5,905 bases of DNA from GSA-30 sp036384435 (GCF_036384435.1 NZ_DASVMI010000039.1:1-5905), one strand, 5' to 3'; shown: positions 1 to 5,905, counted from the stretch's first letter. Notes: generated by a model not told the origin, from the letters alone. Translations and numbers: made by a program.

Positions 1-619
1 TGCTGAGGATATGCCAGGTTCCCTTGAACTGCTCCAGCATGCCCGGCTGCTGGCGCACATCGGGTGCATGCGGTGCGATCAGCCAGATCGAGGCGGCCAC
101 CAGCGTCGTCAACACGGTCATACCCATGCAGATCGCACGCCAGCTCTCGAACGAAAGCAGCCAGTTCAGAGGCGCTCCCACCGCGACGCCACCCAGCCCA
201 CCCACGGCCATTACCAGACCGTTGACGAGAGTCAGCTGCGTGACTGGAAAGTACTGCGCCGTCGCCTTGAATGCGCCGCCCAGGCATACCGACACACCAA
301 CACCGATCAGCAGGCGGCCGATCATCATCGCGGTCAGTCCGTGAGCATTGCCAAAAACCAGGATGCCCAGCGCAGCCACCAGCATCACGCAGGCCGTCAC
401 ACGGCGTGGGCCGTAGTGATCCAGCAGTACGCCAGCGGGAAGCTGGGCGCCGGCAAAGCCCAGGAAATACATGCTAGTCAGGGTACCCAGATCACCCTGG
501 GACAAGCCCAGGTCATGGGTCAGGAATGGCGCAAAGCCGAGGTTCACGCCGCGAAACAGGAACGAGACGAAATAACCGGCCGCAAAAACGGCAAAAACGC
601 GGAGCCTGGTAGAGGTCAT
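1..619 (-). CDS. MFS permease, N-terminal half (truncated by window edge)
   Basis: Inner-membrane secondary transporter of the major facilitator superfamily; 206 residues are visible and the C-terminal half lies outside the window. The reverse strand reads MTSTRLRVFAVFAAGYFVSF and continues through six hydrophobic segments (about residues 7-27, 46-66, 76-91, 96-116, 131-151 and 163-182). It then enters a polar stretch fitting the central cytoplasmic loop. MFS motif A is clear between TM2 and TM3 (G63-V-L-L-D67-H-Y-G70-P-R72-R73). An in-frame TAG lies just upstream, leaving only two ATG choices, at 631 and 619. Neither has a good ribosome binding site, and I prefer 619. It is divergent from the GH97 glycosidase gene, so sugar or sugar-acid uptake is a reasonable inference, but the substrate cannot be read from the sequence. 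The long open frame on the opposite strand here (11-763) is a shadow: its product is Gln/His/Arg-rich with no domain. Confidence 0.88.
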   Translation of the reverse strand, partial: MTSTRLRVFAVFAAGYFVSFLFRGVNLGFAPFLTHDLGLSQGDLGTLTSMYFLGFAGAQLPAGVLLDHYGPRRVTACVMLVAALGILVFGNAHGLTAMMIGRLLIGVGVSVCLGGAFKATAQYFPVTQLTLVNGLVMAVGGLGGVAVGAPLNWLLSFESWRAICMGMTVLTTLVAASIWLIAPHAPDVRQQPGMLEQFKGTWHILS

Positions 620-648
620 CGAGAATGGCATGGCAGATACAGGAACCT

Positions 649-678
649 ATTATCGACGAAGGCCGCACATCATCGAAA
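649..678 (-). promoter_or_regulatory. Candidate promoter for the left MFS permease
   Basis: Read on the reverse strand, a GATAAT -10 box (plus-strand 649-654) follows a weak TTTCGA -35 box (673-678) with an 18-bp spacer. Transcription would begin near 642. That leaves about 23 nt of leader before the ATG at 619 and only about 11 nt before the ATG at 631, mildly favouring the later start. The -35 match is poor, so this is tentative. Confidence 0.27.
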
Positions 679-686
679 GTCCAATA

Positions 687-715
687 TTGACTTACCCCCG
701 GCCATGTCAAAGGAT
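687..715 (+). promoter_or_regulatory. Candidate promoter for the GH97 gene
   Basis: TTGACT at 687-692 is a good -35 hexamer. With a 17-bp spacer the -10 position is AAGGAT (710-715), which keeps only the second, fifth and sixth consensus bases. The -35 overlaps an 8-bp perfect palindrome (CAATATTG, 682-689), and TGTC-N8-GACA (705-720) forms a second small dyad over the -10. Either could bind a regulator, but both are short enough to arise by chance. Confidence 0.3.
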
Positions 716-759
716 CGACAGGTATCGGGCCGTCACGAATCCATACGGGGACTTAAACC

Positions 760-2619
760 ATGAGACCTGCCTTTGCCTGGTGCGCACGTCGCGCGCCCTT
801 CGTGCTCTTGCTGCCCGTGCTGGCCAGTTGCGCCAGTGACGGCAGCAAACATGCGGCGACGCTCGACCGCGCGCAGTTGACTACGCAATGGCGCACCGAC
901 ACGCCTGCGGCCACGCTTCGCATGGATACGGCCCATGGCACGGCCACGCTGGTGATACAGCAAGGCGGCCAACATGTGCTCGACGAGCCGCTGGGCATTC
1001 GCAGCACTTCGTTCGACTACACGCATGATCTTCGGCTGCTTGCAGCCAAAAGCCAGGATATTTCCGATAGCTACCGCATGACCACCGGCAAGCGGCTCGA
1101 TCGCCAGGTCAATATGCACGAGACACGTTACACGCTGGAAAACGCCGCCCACAAACGGTTGATCGTGGCAGTACGCGCCGCCGCCGATGGTGTCGCTTAT
1201 CACTACGAGCTACCCGATGAAACCGGTAATGCCGTAGTGACCGGTGAAACTTCCGCCGCGATACTTCCCACCGATGCCCCCGCCTGGCTGCTGCCCTATA
1301 ACCCCTGGTACGAAAAGTTGCGCGTGCAAACCACGGCCCGCGATGCCGCCAGCGGTGACTACGGTTATCCCTCGCTGTTCCGTGTGGGCGATATTTATGC
1401 CCTGCTGAGCGAAGCCGATGTAGACGGCAACTACGCGGGAAGCTTTCTCCACCATGAAGTCGGCAGCCTTGTCTACGAACTGCGCCTGGCCGATGGCCAG
1501 GTGCACAGCAACGGCATCACGCCATGGCGCGCCACCATCGTGGGCTCACTGGCGACCATCACCGAATCGACCCTGGTCGATGACCTGGCCAAACCGGCGC
1601 GCCTGACCGATACCCGATGGATTCGCCCAGGCAAGGTCGCCTGGTCCTGGCTCAGTGATCGCGATAGCCCCGGCAACCTGAAAAAGCAAAAGGCTTTCGT
1701 GGATTTCGCCTCCCGCCACGGCCTACCTTATGTGCTGGTCGACGAAGGCTGGAAGAGCGACTGGGTACCCAACCTGGTGACGTACGCGCAAAAGCGCCAT
1801 GTGGACATCCTGCTGTGGTTCAAATGGCAAGACCTGGATACCGATGCAAAACGCACTGCCGTGCTTGACCAGGTCAAGCAGTGGGGCGTGAAAGGGGTCA
1901 AGGTCGATTTCATGAACTCCGATAGCCAGGAACGCTATCGGTGGTACGACGCGATCCTGGAGGCTACCTCGCAACGCCAGTTGATGATCGACCTGCATGG
2001 CTCGACCATTCCCCACGGTTTGGCGCGTACCTGGCCGCACATCATGAGCATGGAAGCGGTACGTGGCACGGAAAACGATGCACCTCCCTTTGCAAACACG
2101 ATTCAGCCGTTCACACGCAACGTGGTCGGTTCGATGGATTTCACGCCCGTGGCGCTGGAGGACGGCCCCAAGCTGGCCAGCATCGCTCATGAGGTAGCAC
2201 TGCCGGTAGTCTATGAATCAGGCTGGCTCAGCCTGGCAGACTCGCCCGCTGCATACGAGCGTCACCCGCGCGCGCTGGCCTTCATCGCCAAGGTGCCCAC
2301 GGTATGGGAAGAAACGCGACTGCTTGCCGGTGATCCAGGGCGTGAGGCCATCATTGCCCGTCACAGTGGCGATCGTTGGTATATTGGCGGCGTGAGTGCC
2401 GGCCCGGCACGCACGTTGACCTTCTCGCTCGATCGCCTGGGCAGCGGCCCGTGGGTGGTCGATATGCTGCGTGACGCCCCCGGCAAAGGCCGGCACGACG
2501 TAGTGCGCAAGATCGCCCGAGCCGAAGCAGGCAAGGAGATTTCCGTCGAGGTCAAGGAAAACGGCGGCTTCGTTGCCGTACTTTGCCCCATGAAAGGAAA
2601 GAATCTAGGTTGCTACTAG
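760..2619 (+). CDS. GH97 family alpha-glycosidase lipoprotein, predicted retaining (alpha-galactosidase type)
   Basis: A 619-residue exported glycoside hydrolase of family GH97, which cleaves alpha-galactosides or alpha-glucosides with bound calcium. The N-terminus is a lipoprotein signal: Arg-rich start, hydrophobic core FVLLLPVL, lipobox L-A-S-C24. Residue +2 is Ala, which by the E. coli Lol rule suggests outer-membrane sorting. The N-terminal beta-sandwich spans about 35-275, the TIM barrel about 290-520, and a C-terminal beta domain runs to the end. Barrel motifs are VDEGW (328-331 region), VKVDFM with D383, LHG (412-414), and E432-A-V-R-G-T-E438. D383 and E438 are 55 residues apart, as are nucleophile D415 and acid/base E470 of BtGal97b as I recall them. 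G414 sits where inverting SusB has its base E508. E185, E432 and E438 are the probable calcium ligands. The ATG has GGGGA at 747-751, 8 nt upstream. The gene diverges from the MFS permease. Family call is firm; substrate is inferred. Confidence 0.93.
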   Translation: MRPAFAWCARRAPFVLLLPVLASCASDGSKHAATLDRAQLTTQWRTDTPAATLRMDTAHGTATLVIQQGGQHVLDEPLGIRSTSFDYTHDLRLLAAKSQDISDSYRMTTGKRLDRQVNMHETRYTLENAAHKRLIVAVRAAADGVAYHYELPDETGNAVVTGETSAAILPTDAPAWLLPYNPWYEKLRVQTTARDAASGDYGYPSLFRVGDIYALLSEADVDGNYAGSFLHHEVGSLVYELRLADGQVHSNGITPWRATIVGSLATITESTLVDDLAKPARLTDTRWIRPGKVAWSWLSDRDSPGNLKKQKAFVDFASRHGLPYVLVDEGWKSDWVPNLVTYAQKRHVDILLWFKWQDLDTDAKRTAVLDQVKQWGVKGVKVDFMNSDSQERYRWYDAILEATSQRQLMIDLHGSTIPHGLARTWPHIMSMEAVRGTENDAPPFANTIQPFTRNVVGSMDFTPVALEDGPKLASIAHEVALPVVYESGWLSLADSPAAYERHPRALAFIAKVPTVWEETRLLAGDPGREAIIARHSGDRWYIGGVSAGPARTLTFSLDRLGSGPWVVDMLRDAPGKGRHDVVRKIARAEAGKEISVEVKENGGFVAVLCPMKGKNLGCY

Positions 2620-2644
2620 CCCGCAACCAGGCGTATCGGCGCAG

Positions 2645-2674
2645 GGTTCAAGGCAAGCGGTATTACCTTGAACC
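2645..2674. terminator. Hairpin between convergent genes (9-bp stem)
   Basis: GGTTCAAGG (2645-2653) pairs perfectly with CCTTGAACC (2666-2674) around a 12-nt loop, 25 bp after the GH97 stop codon. No T-run follows on either strand, so it is not a classical intrinsic terminator. Its position between two converging genes still makes transcript-end formation or 3'-end protection the likeliest role. Confidence 0.5.
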
Positions 2675-2680
2675 ACGCCC

Positions 2681-2701
2681 TATCAAGCCTGAGGCTTGAT
2701 A
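2681..2701. terminator. Perfect 10-bp inverted repeat overlapping the exporter stop codon
   Basis: The arms TATCAAGCCT (2681-2690) and AGGCTTGATA (2692-2701) are exact complements around one central G; in RNA it would fold as about 8 bp with a 5-nt loop. The element includes the TGA stop (2685-2683, reverse strand) and the last codons of the MFS exporter (I-K-P-Q-A). It begins only 7 bp after the neighbouring hairpin. No T-tract is present, so terminator function is inferred from position. Confidence 0.45.
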
Positions 2702-3966
2702 CCGGCAACGCCTTCCCAATCGTCCAGGCTCAGCCGTGGACGCCATCCTTCCAGGCGGATGCGTAAATGGTGGTAGCGCACCAGATAAGACAGAGCCACC
2801 GCCACCGCGCCGATACCCGCCGCAGCTCCCACCAGCAGCGCCCAGCGTGCGCCAAACGTATCGGCCACCCAACCGACGACTGGCGCTCCTATCGGCGTGG
2901 TGCCCATTGCGATCGCCAGGAAGATGGCTACCACCCGTCCACGCATCATCGGGTCCGTACTCAGCTGCATAAGGCTGTTGGTGGATGTAGTGAATGTCTG
3001 CGCCGATACCCCGATCAGCACGAGCGAGGCGGCAAAGCACCACAGGTTGGGTGAGATTGATGCAAGCAACAGCCCTGCGCCGAACAACCCAGCCGCGACC
3101 GCCAGCAACATGAAATGCGGACGCGCACGCATCGCTGCCATGAAAGCCCCGGCGACCGATCCCATAGCCATGGTCGAGGTCAAAAGACCATACTGATCCG
3201 CACCGCCATGAAATACGCTTACCGACATGGTGGAGATGAAAATCGGGAAATTGAGTCCAAACGTGCCGACCAGGAACAACATCGCCAGGATCGCCCGCAG
3301 GTCTGGCCGGTGCCATACGTAGCGAAAGCCATCGACCATGCTACCGCGCTTGCGCATGGCACGGTCATGCACAAATAGCTGATCGAGTTTCAACAGGCTC
3401 AAGGCATAGAGCACTGCCACAAAAGTTATCGCATTGATCAGGAAGACCCAACCCGTACCGACTGCTGCGATCAGGAGGCCAGCCACAGCCGGGCCAATCA
3501 TGCGCGCGGCATTGAATGATGTGGAATTGAGCGCCACAGCGTTGGCCAAGTCGCCATCCTGGACCAGCTCGGACACGAACGTTTGCCGTGCCGGCGCATC
3601 GAATGCCGAAGCACAGCCAAGCAGGAAAGCAAACACATCAACCTGCCATAACCGCACCAGGCCGGTCACGGTCAGCAGGCCCAGGCCCAGCGCCAAGGCG
3701 CCCATGGTCGCCTGAGTAGTAAAAACAAGCTTGCGTCGATCCATGTGGTCCGCAGCGAAGCCCGTCAACGGCAACAATAAAATCTGCGGACCAAACTGCA
3801 ATGCCATGACGACACCCACCGCCGTGGCATTGTGACGCGTCAATTGGGTCAGCACCAACCAGTCCTGGGCGGTGCGCTGCATCCAGGTACCCACGTTCGA
3901 GACGATGGAGCCGCTGGCCCAGACGCGGTAGTTGAACACCCGTAATGAACGGAACGCATGTTTCAT
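2683..3966 (-). CDS. MFS exporter, EntS/MFS_3-like
   Basis: A 427-residue inner-membrane drug or metabolite exporter of the major facilitator superfamily. The opening resembles the EntS-like MFS_3 group: a short basic amphipathic N-terminus (MKHAFRSLRVFNYRVW), then G-T-W-M-Q-R-T-A-Q-D-W-L-V-L at residues 26-39. Motif A follows TM2 (G69-F-A-A-D73-H-M-D76-R77-R78-K79). Length and hydrophobic pattern fit 12 helices, with a polar C-terminal tail (RLEGWRPRLSLDDWEG). The frame stays open upstream to 4128, but that extension is the antisense-like shadow of marR. The ATG at 3966 is preferred because it aligns with the family start, has GGAGAG just upstream, and overlaps the marR stop by 4 bp (ATGA). 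It is therefore probably co-transcribed with and translationally coupled to marR. By analogy with other marR-exporter pairs it likely exports a compound sensed by the regulator; the substrate is unknown. Confidence 0.92.
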   Translation of the reverse strand: MKHAFRSLRVFNYRVWASGSIVSNVGTWMQRTAQDWLVLTQLTRHNATAVGVVMALQFGPQILLLPLTGFAADHMDRRKLVFTTQATMGALALGLGLLTVTGLVRLWQVDVFAFLLGCASAFDAPARQTFVSELVQDGDLANAVALNSTSFNAARMIGPAVAGLLIAAVGTGWVFLINAITFVAVLYALSLLKLDQLFVHDRAMRKRGSMVDGFRYVWHRPDLRAILAMLFLVGTFGLNFPIFISTMSVSVFHGGADQYGLLTSTMAMGSVAGAFMAAMRARPHFMLLAVAAGLFGAGLLLASISPNLWCFAASLVLIGVSAQTFTTSTNSLMQLSTDPMMRGRVVAIFLAIAMGTTPIGAPVVGWVADTFGARWALLVGAAAGIGAVAVALSYLVRYHHLRIRLEGWRPRLSLDDWEGVAGIKPQA

Positions 3967-4424
3967 GCGCGCTCTCCATCCACGAAGCGCTTGAGCAATA
4001 CCAGGGCCGCGGACAATTGCTGCTGCTCCTGGGGTGACAGGTGCTGTTCTATCGCTCGCAGGATCCAATCCTCCCGCGCCGCGCGTCCTTGGCGTATGCG
4101 CTTGCGGCACGCGGCCGTCACGCTCCATAACGTGCGCCGCCCATCGTTGGGATCAGGAACCCCGGTAACCAGACCTGCGGCCTCCAGGGCTGCGATGTGG
4201 GTTCCCATTGATTGCGGGCGCATGCCCTCCGCCTGCGCCAGTGCCGTGATAGTGCTGGCACCATCGCGCTCCAGGCGACTGAGCACGGCTATCTGCGCGG
4301 ACGACAGTTCGCCCATATGTCCCTGTTCACGCAGGCGCCGCTTGAGTTGGCCGATAACCACGCGCAATTCCACAGCCAGATTTGCCGACTGCTGCGAGGT
4401 ATTCATAAGGTCTAAGGGTTTCAT
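3963..4424 (-). CDS. MarR-family transcriptional regulator
   Basis: A 153-residue winged-helix DNA-binding protein, normal size for MarR repressors, which act as dimers and release DNA on binding a phenolic or other ligand. The order is N-terminal dimerisation helix (about 12-33), S-S-A-Q-I-A-V-L-S-R helix (41-50), helix-turn-helix at about 57-84 with recognition helix RPQSMGTHIAALEAAG (69-84), wing carrying the diagnostic D91-P-N-D-G-R96-R97, and C-terminal dimerisation helices (about 104-150). It lies first in a leftward operon, its stop overlapping the MFS exporter's start by 4 bp, and it probably represses itself and the exporter. The start could be M1 (4424) or M7 (4406). Neither has a strong Shine-Dalgarno; M1 is kept as the longer form. 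Confidence 0.92.
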   Translation of the reverse strand: MKPLDLMNTSQQSANLAVELRVVIGQLKRRLREQGHMGELSSAQIAVLSRLERDGASTITALAQAEGMRPQSMGTHIAALEAAGLVTGVPDPNDGRRTLWSVTAACRKRIRQGRAAREDWILRAIEQHLSPQEQQQLSAALVLLKRFVDGERA

Positions 4425-4449
4425 GGGGAGCGCCTACAGGCACGCAGTT

Positions 4450-4479
4450 ATGAAGTTTACCTTAGCAGTTTACCTTCAT
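4450..4479 (-). promoter_or_regulatory. Probable MarR operator: two direct repeats within an outer dyad
   Basis: AGTTTACCTT occurs twice (4454-4463 and 4467-4476, plus strand), 13 bp start to start. The pair is enclosed by ATGAAG (4450-4455) and its complement CTTCAT (4474-4479). Read leftward, a weak promoter overlaps it (TTCATG -35, 17-bp spacer, TAAACT -10 inside one repeat), so a bound protein would occlude RNA polymerase. It lies about 25-55 bp upstream of the marR start. Repeats are seen directly; binding by the adjacent MarR protein is inferred. Confidence 0.55.
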
Positions 4480-4485
4480 GAATGA

Positions 4486-4692
4486 ATGATTCCAATGCAT
4501 GCCAAAGGCGTAACTTCTTGCGTATCTACCGCAATAGGTGACGCCTGTGCGGGGTCAGGCATTGACTATAAAGCCGGCGAGCGCAGCGGCATTGGCTTGA
4601 ACTTCGATCGTTACCCGGCCAAGGCCAGCGGCATCCACGACGGCATCGGTAACCCATGCATGCTGCCGGGCACGGTTGAGGTGAGCTTCTGA
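4486..4692 (+). pseudogene. Possible 3' relic of an outer-membrane beta-barrel protein gene
   Basis: A 68-codon frame. The part from about 4570 on has strongly GC-rich third codon positions, as in a real gene, while the 5' part does not. The product segment Y-K-A-G-E-R-S-G-I-G-L-N-F-D-R-Y-P-A-K-A alternates like amphipathic barrel strands, and the protein ends G-T-V-E-V-S-F. A terminal Phe after alternating residues is the usual C-terminal signature of outer-membrane barrels recognised by the BAM machinery. There is no signal peptide, no ribosome binding site at the ATG, and a TGA lies directly upstream (4483-4485), so an intact barrel gene is excluded. A relic of a deleted gene is my reading; a chance open frame remains quite possible. 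Confidence 0.33.
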
Positions 4693-4725
4693 TCGCCTGG
4701 AATCGCCGCCTTTTGCCGTTACGCC

Positions 4726-5691
4726 TCACTCGGCAGAGTGTTCCTTGGGAGGCCCCAATCTCAAGACGAGATCATCCAGGCTTTCCAACGCAAAATTGAA
4801 TCCATGCTCGGCTCCGCGCGAATCGGGTAATAACGAACCGCGCGCAAAGGCCTTGAACCAACGCACCTTGTCAGCCTCGGCAACGATGGCTTCCAGATAG
4901 CGACGATGCCTGTGCGCCGCCATCTGTGCCGGCGACACGTAGATCGATACCGGCAAATCCGCGACCCGATCGTAAAAGCGCAACGCAAATCCCTGCCCGT
5001 AGCGGCGAAAACTTACCGAGCCATTCATCACACGCTTGTTACGCCCTGGCTTGGCGTATTTCATCGCCGCAAAATACGAGCGCAGACGCACCGTTCCCAT
5101 GTCCGGTGTACGCAAGGTCAGCTCGTCGAAAACCTCCTTGGGCAATTGCGCACGCGCCTGCACGTAGTATTCGACCAGGCGTTCCAGGCTACTTGTCCTG
5201 CGGCGGCCTCCCGCACGCGAGACCCGCCCACCCGACCCGCTTGATATCTCGCCGACGGCCGGCAGCGCCCCGGACTGGGAGATCGCGTCGCCAGTTGGCC
5301 TGACAGCCGGTTCGACATCCGGGTCGAAGATTTCAACAAAATCATGCAGCTTGGCTCGTGCCAGCTGCCTGGCACGCTCATCAGGCTCGACATGACTTTC
5401 TACCTGGTCGTCACCCACCCATTCGCAAAGTTCATGGTGTGGCGTGTGTGGATTTTCGCGAAAATGCATTGGCTGATGCGATGGCAAGTCTTCGGCGAAA
5501 ATGTAGTAATTGACCGCCGTGATGCGCGCGGGCACCTCCATCGCCCTGCATTCGGGCGATGAACACAGGAAATGAAAATACGCGCGCGGCAATGCCTGCG
5601 CGAAATATTCGGCGCGAGCACGATCGATAGTGATCACATCTCCCAGCTCCTCGCACCAGGCGTGGGTGATGCGTTGATCCGGTCTGGCCAT
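4726..5691 (-). CDS. Protein of unrecognised family with Cys/His-rich N-terminal module
   Basis: 321 residues; I do not recognise a named family. The N-terminal part (about 1-125) carries C43-x4-C48, then H76, H82, H85, H86 and C89. This spacing of a Cys pair followed by His/Cys ligands suggests a zinc-binding fold loosely like the zinc-finger region of CoiA-type proteins. A low-complexity Ser/Gly/Arg linker (about 134-168) separates it from a C-terminal domain (about 168-312). That domain is rich in aromatic and basic residues, including R-R-Y-G-Q-G-F-A-L-R-F-Y (229-240) and P-V-S-I-Y-V-S-P (247-254). There is no signal peptide or membrane segment, so it is probably cytoplasmic, perhaps nucleic-acid associated; that is a guess. 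The start at 5691 is chosen for GGAG 5 nt upstream. The frame stays open to 5763, but the extra 24 codons would cover a good promoter. Codon use is like real genes throughout. Confidence 0.8.
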   Translation of the reverse strand: MARPDQRITHAWCEELGDVITIDRARAEYFAQALPRAYFHFLCSSPECRAMEVPARITAVNYYIFAEDLPSHQPMHFRENPHTPHHELCEWVGDDQVESHVEPDERARQLARAKLHDFVEIFDPDVEPAVRPTGDAISQSGALPAVGEISSGSGGRVSRAGGRRRTSSLERLVEYYVQARAQLPKEVFDELTLRTPDMGTVRLRSYFAAMKYAKPGRNKRVMNGSVSFRRYGQGFALRFYDRVADLPVSIYVSPAQMAAHRHRRYLEAIVAEADKVRWFKAFARGSLLPDSRGAEHGFNFALESLDDLVLRLGPPKEHSAE

Positions 5692-5713
5692 GGCGTCTCC
5701 GTCCTGATTCGAC

Positions 5714-5741
5714 GTTAGAACCAGCCACAGGCTTACGTCAA
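5714..5741 (-). promoter_or_regulatory. Candidate sigma-70 promoter for the Cys/His protein gene
   Basis: On the reverse strand TTGACG (plus-strand 5736-5741) and TCTAAC (5714-5719) are separated by 16 bp, giving five of six and four of six consensus matches. Transcription would begin near 5707, about 15 nt before the ATG at 5691, with the GGAG site inside that leader. This supports the 5691 start over the upstream in-frame ATG at 5763. Confidence 0.48.
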
Positions 5742-5811
5742 TCCAAGGCAGCCCTTGGCGCACAACTCAATATCCGGTCAGAAGGCAGCCGAAACCCGCC
5801 AGGGCTATGCC

Positions 5812-5905
5812 ATGTCGATACCCTTGGACCTCCCCAAGGCCAAAGCTTATGCCTGTTCTTACCTGCTGGCGGCATTGCTACAGCGCCCGGGCACCGGCTC
5901 TGGAC
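5812..5905 (+). CDS. Start of an unknown gene, truncated by window end
   Basis: An ATG at 5812 is preceded by AGGG (5801-5804) at a good 7-nt spacing, and the frame stays open for 31 codons to the window edge. The visible product begins MSIPLDLPKAKAYACSYLLA. Residues 8-25 would form a helix; it is not a typical signal peptide, since a Lys/Pro-containing stretch precedes a short hydrophobic run. I do not recognise it. It diverges from the Cys/His protein gene across 120 bp. An out-of-frame ATG at 5807 and a reverse-strand open frame here make the call uncertain. Confidence 0.42.
   Translation, partial: MSIPLDLPKAKAYACSYLLAALLQRPGTGSG

Larger units (their letters stand above)
4425..4725. other. 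301-bp intergenic stretch between marR and the Cys/His protein gene
   Basis: The left 55 bp hold the repeat element and putative promoter for marR. The middle holds a 68-codon open frame with a beta-barrel-like end, described separately. The remaining 33 bp before the downstream gene's stop codon show nothing convincing: no T-tract terminator, tRNA or mobile-element end was seen. Confidence 0.6.

Noticed and set aside
11..763. 250-codon plus-strand open frame
   Set aside because: Antisense shadow of the MFS permease: the product is Gln/His/Arg-rich without any domain, whereas the reverse strand gives a clear transporter with motif A.
1723..2190. 155-codon reverse-strand open frame inside the GH97 gene
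   Set aside because: Shadow of a strongly supported GH97 catalytic domain in a high-GC gene.
2645..2674. GGTTCAA resembling a tRNA T-arm
   Set aside because: No acceptor, D or anticodon arms surround it; the match is explained by the 9-bp hairpin.
3967..4128. 54-residue N-terminal extension of the MFS exporter
   Set aside because: It lies wholly within marR in another frame, has composition typical of a shadow (Arg/Pro/Ala-rich), and the family start aligns at 3966.
4526..4729. 67-codon reverse-strand open frame
   Set aside because: Arg/Cys-rich product with no domain, no ribosome binding site, and opposite the better-composed frame.
4727..4740. CACTC/GAGTG 5-bp hairpin at the end of the Cys/His protein gene
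   Set aside because: Stem too short and no T-tract follows on the reverse strand; not distinguishable from chance.
5692..5763. 24-residue N-terminal extension of the Cys/His protein
   Set aside because: It would contain the candidate promoter at 5714-5741 and lacks the ribosome binding site seen before the ATG at 5691.

Overview
The window is chromosomal DNA from a moderately GC-rich proteobacterium. Gene content (a GH97 lipoprotein glycosidase, MFS transporters, a MarR regulator) and protein style would fit a xanthomonad or Rhodanobacteraceae-type gammaproteobacterium. That placement is inference from familiarity, not an alignment. I see no rRNA, tRNA, CRISPR array, insertion sequence or integrase.

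Left block (1-2619): a sugar-type module. A truncated MFS permease runs leftward off the window edge. Divergent from it, across a short shared control region of about 140 bp, is a 619-residue lipoprotein glycoside hydrolase of family GH97. Its active-site pattern points to the retaining (alpha-galactosidase-like) branch rather than the inverting SusB branch. A periplasmic or outer-membrane-anchored alpha-glycosidase beside a permease suggests cleavage of an alpha-linked oligosaccharide followed by uptake.

Middle block (2620-4485): a two-gene leftward operon of a MarR-family regulator and an EntS-like MFS exporter. The two genes share a 4-bp ATGA overlap, so they are probably translationally coupled. 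Upstream of marR lie two copies of a 10-bp word at 13-bp spacing inside an outer dyad, the likely autoregulatory operator. The exporter and the GH97 gene converge on two adjacent hairpins; one of them is built into the exporter's last codons.

Right block (4425-5905): a 301-bp gap without a convincing intact gene. It contains a short open frame resembling the last strands of an outer-membrane beta-barrel protein, possibly a relic. Next comes a leftward gene for a 321-residue protein of unrecognised family with a Cys/His-rich, probably metal-binding N-terminal module and a separate C-terminal domain. Divergent from it is the first 31 codons of another unknown gene, cut by the window end.

I do not see clear proof of a new system. 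The least explained items are the Cys/His protein with its divergent partner, and the repeat element upstream of marR.
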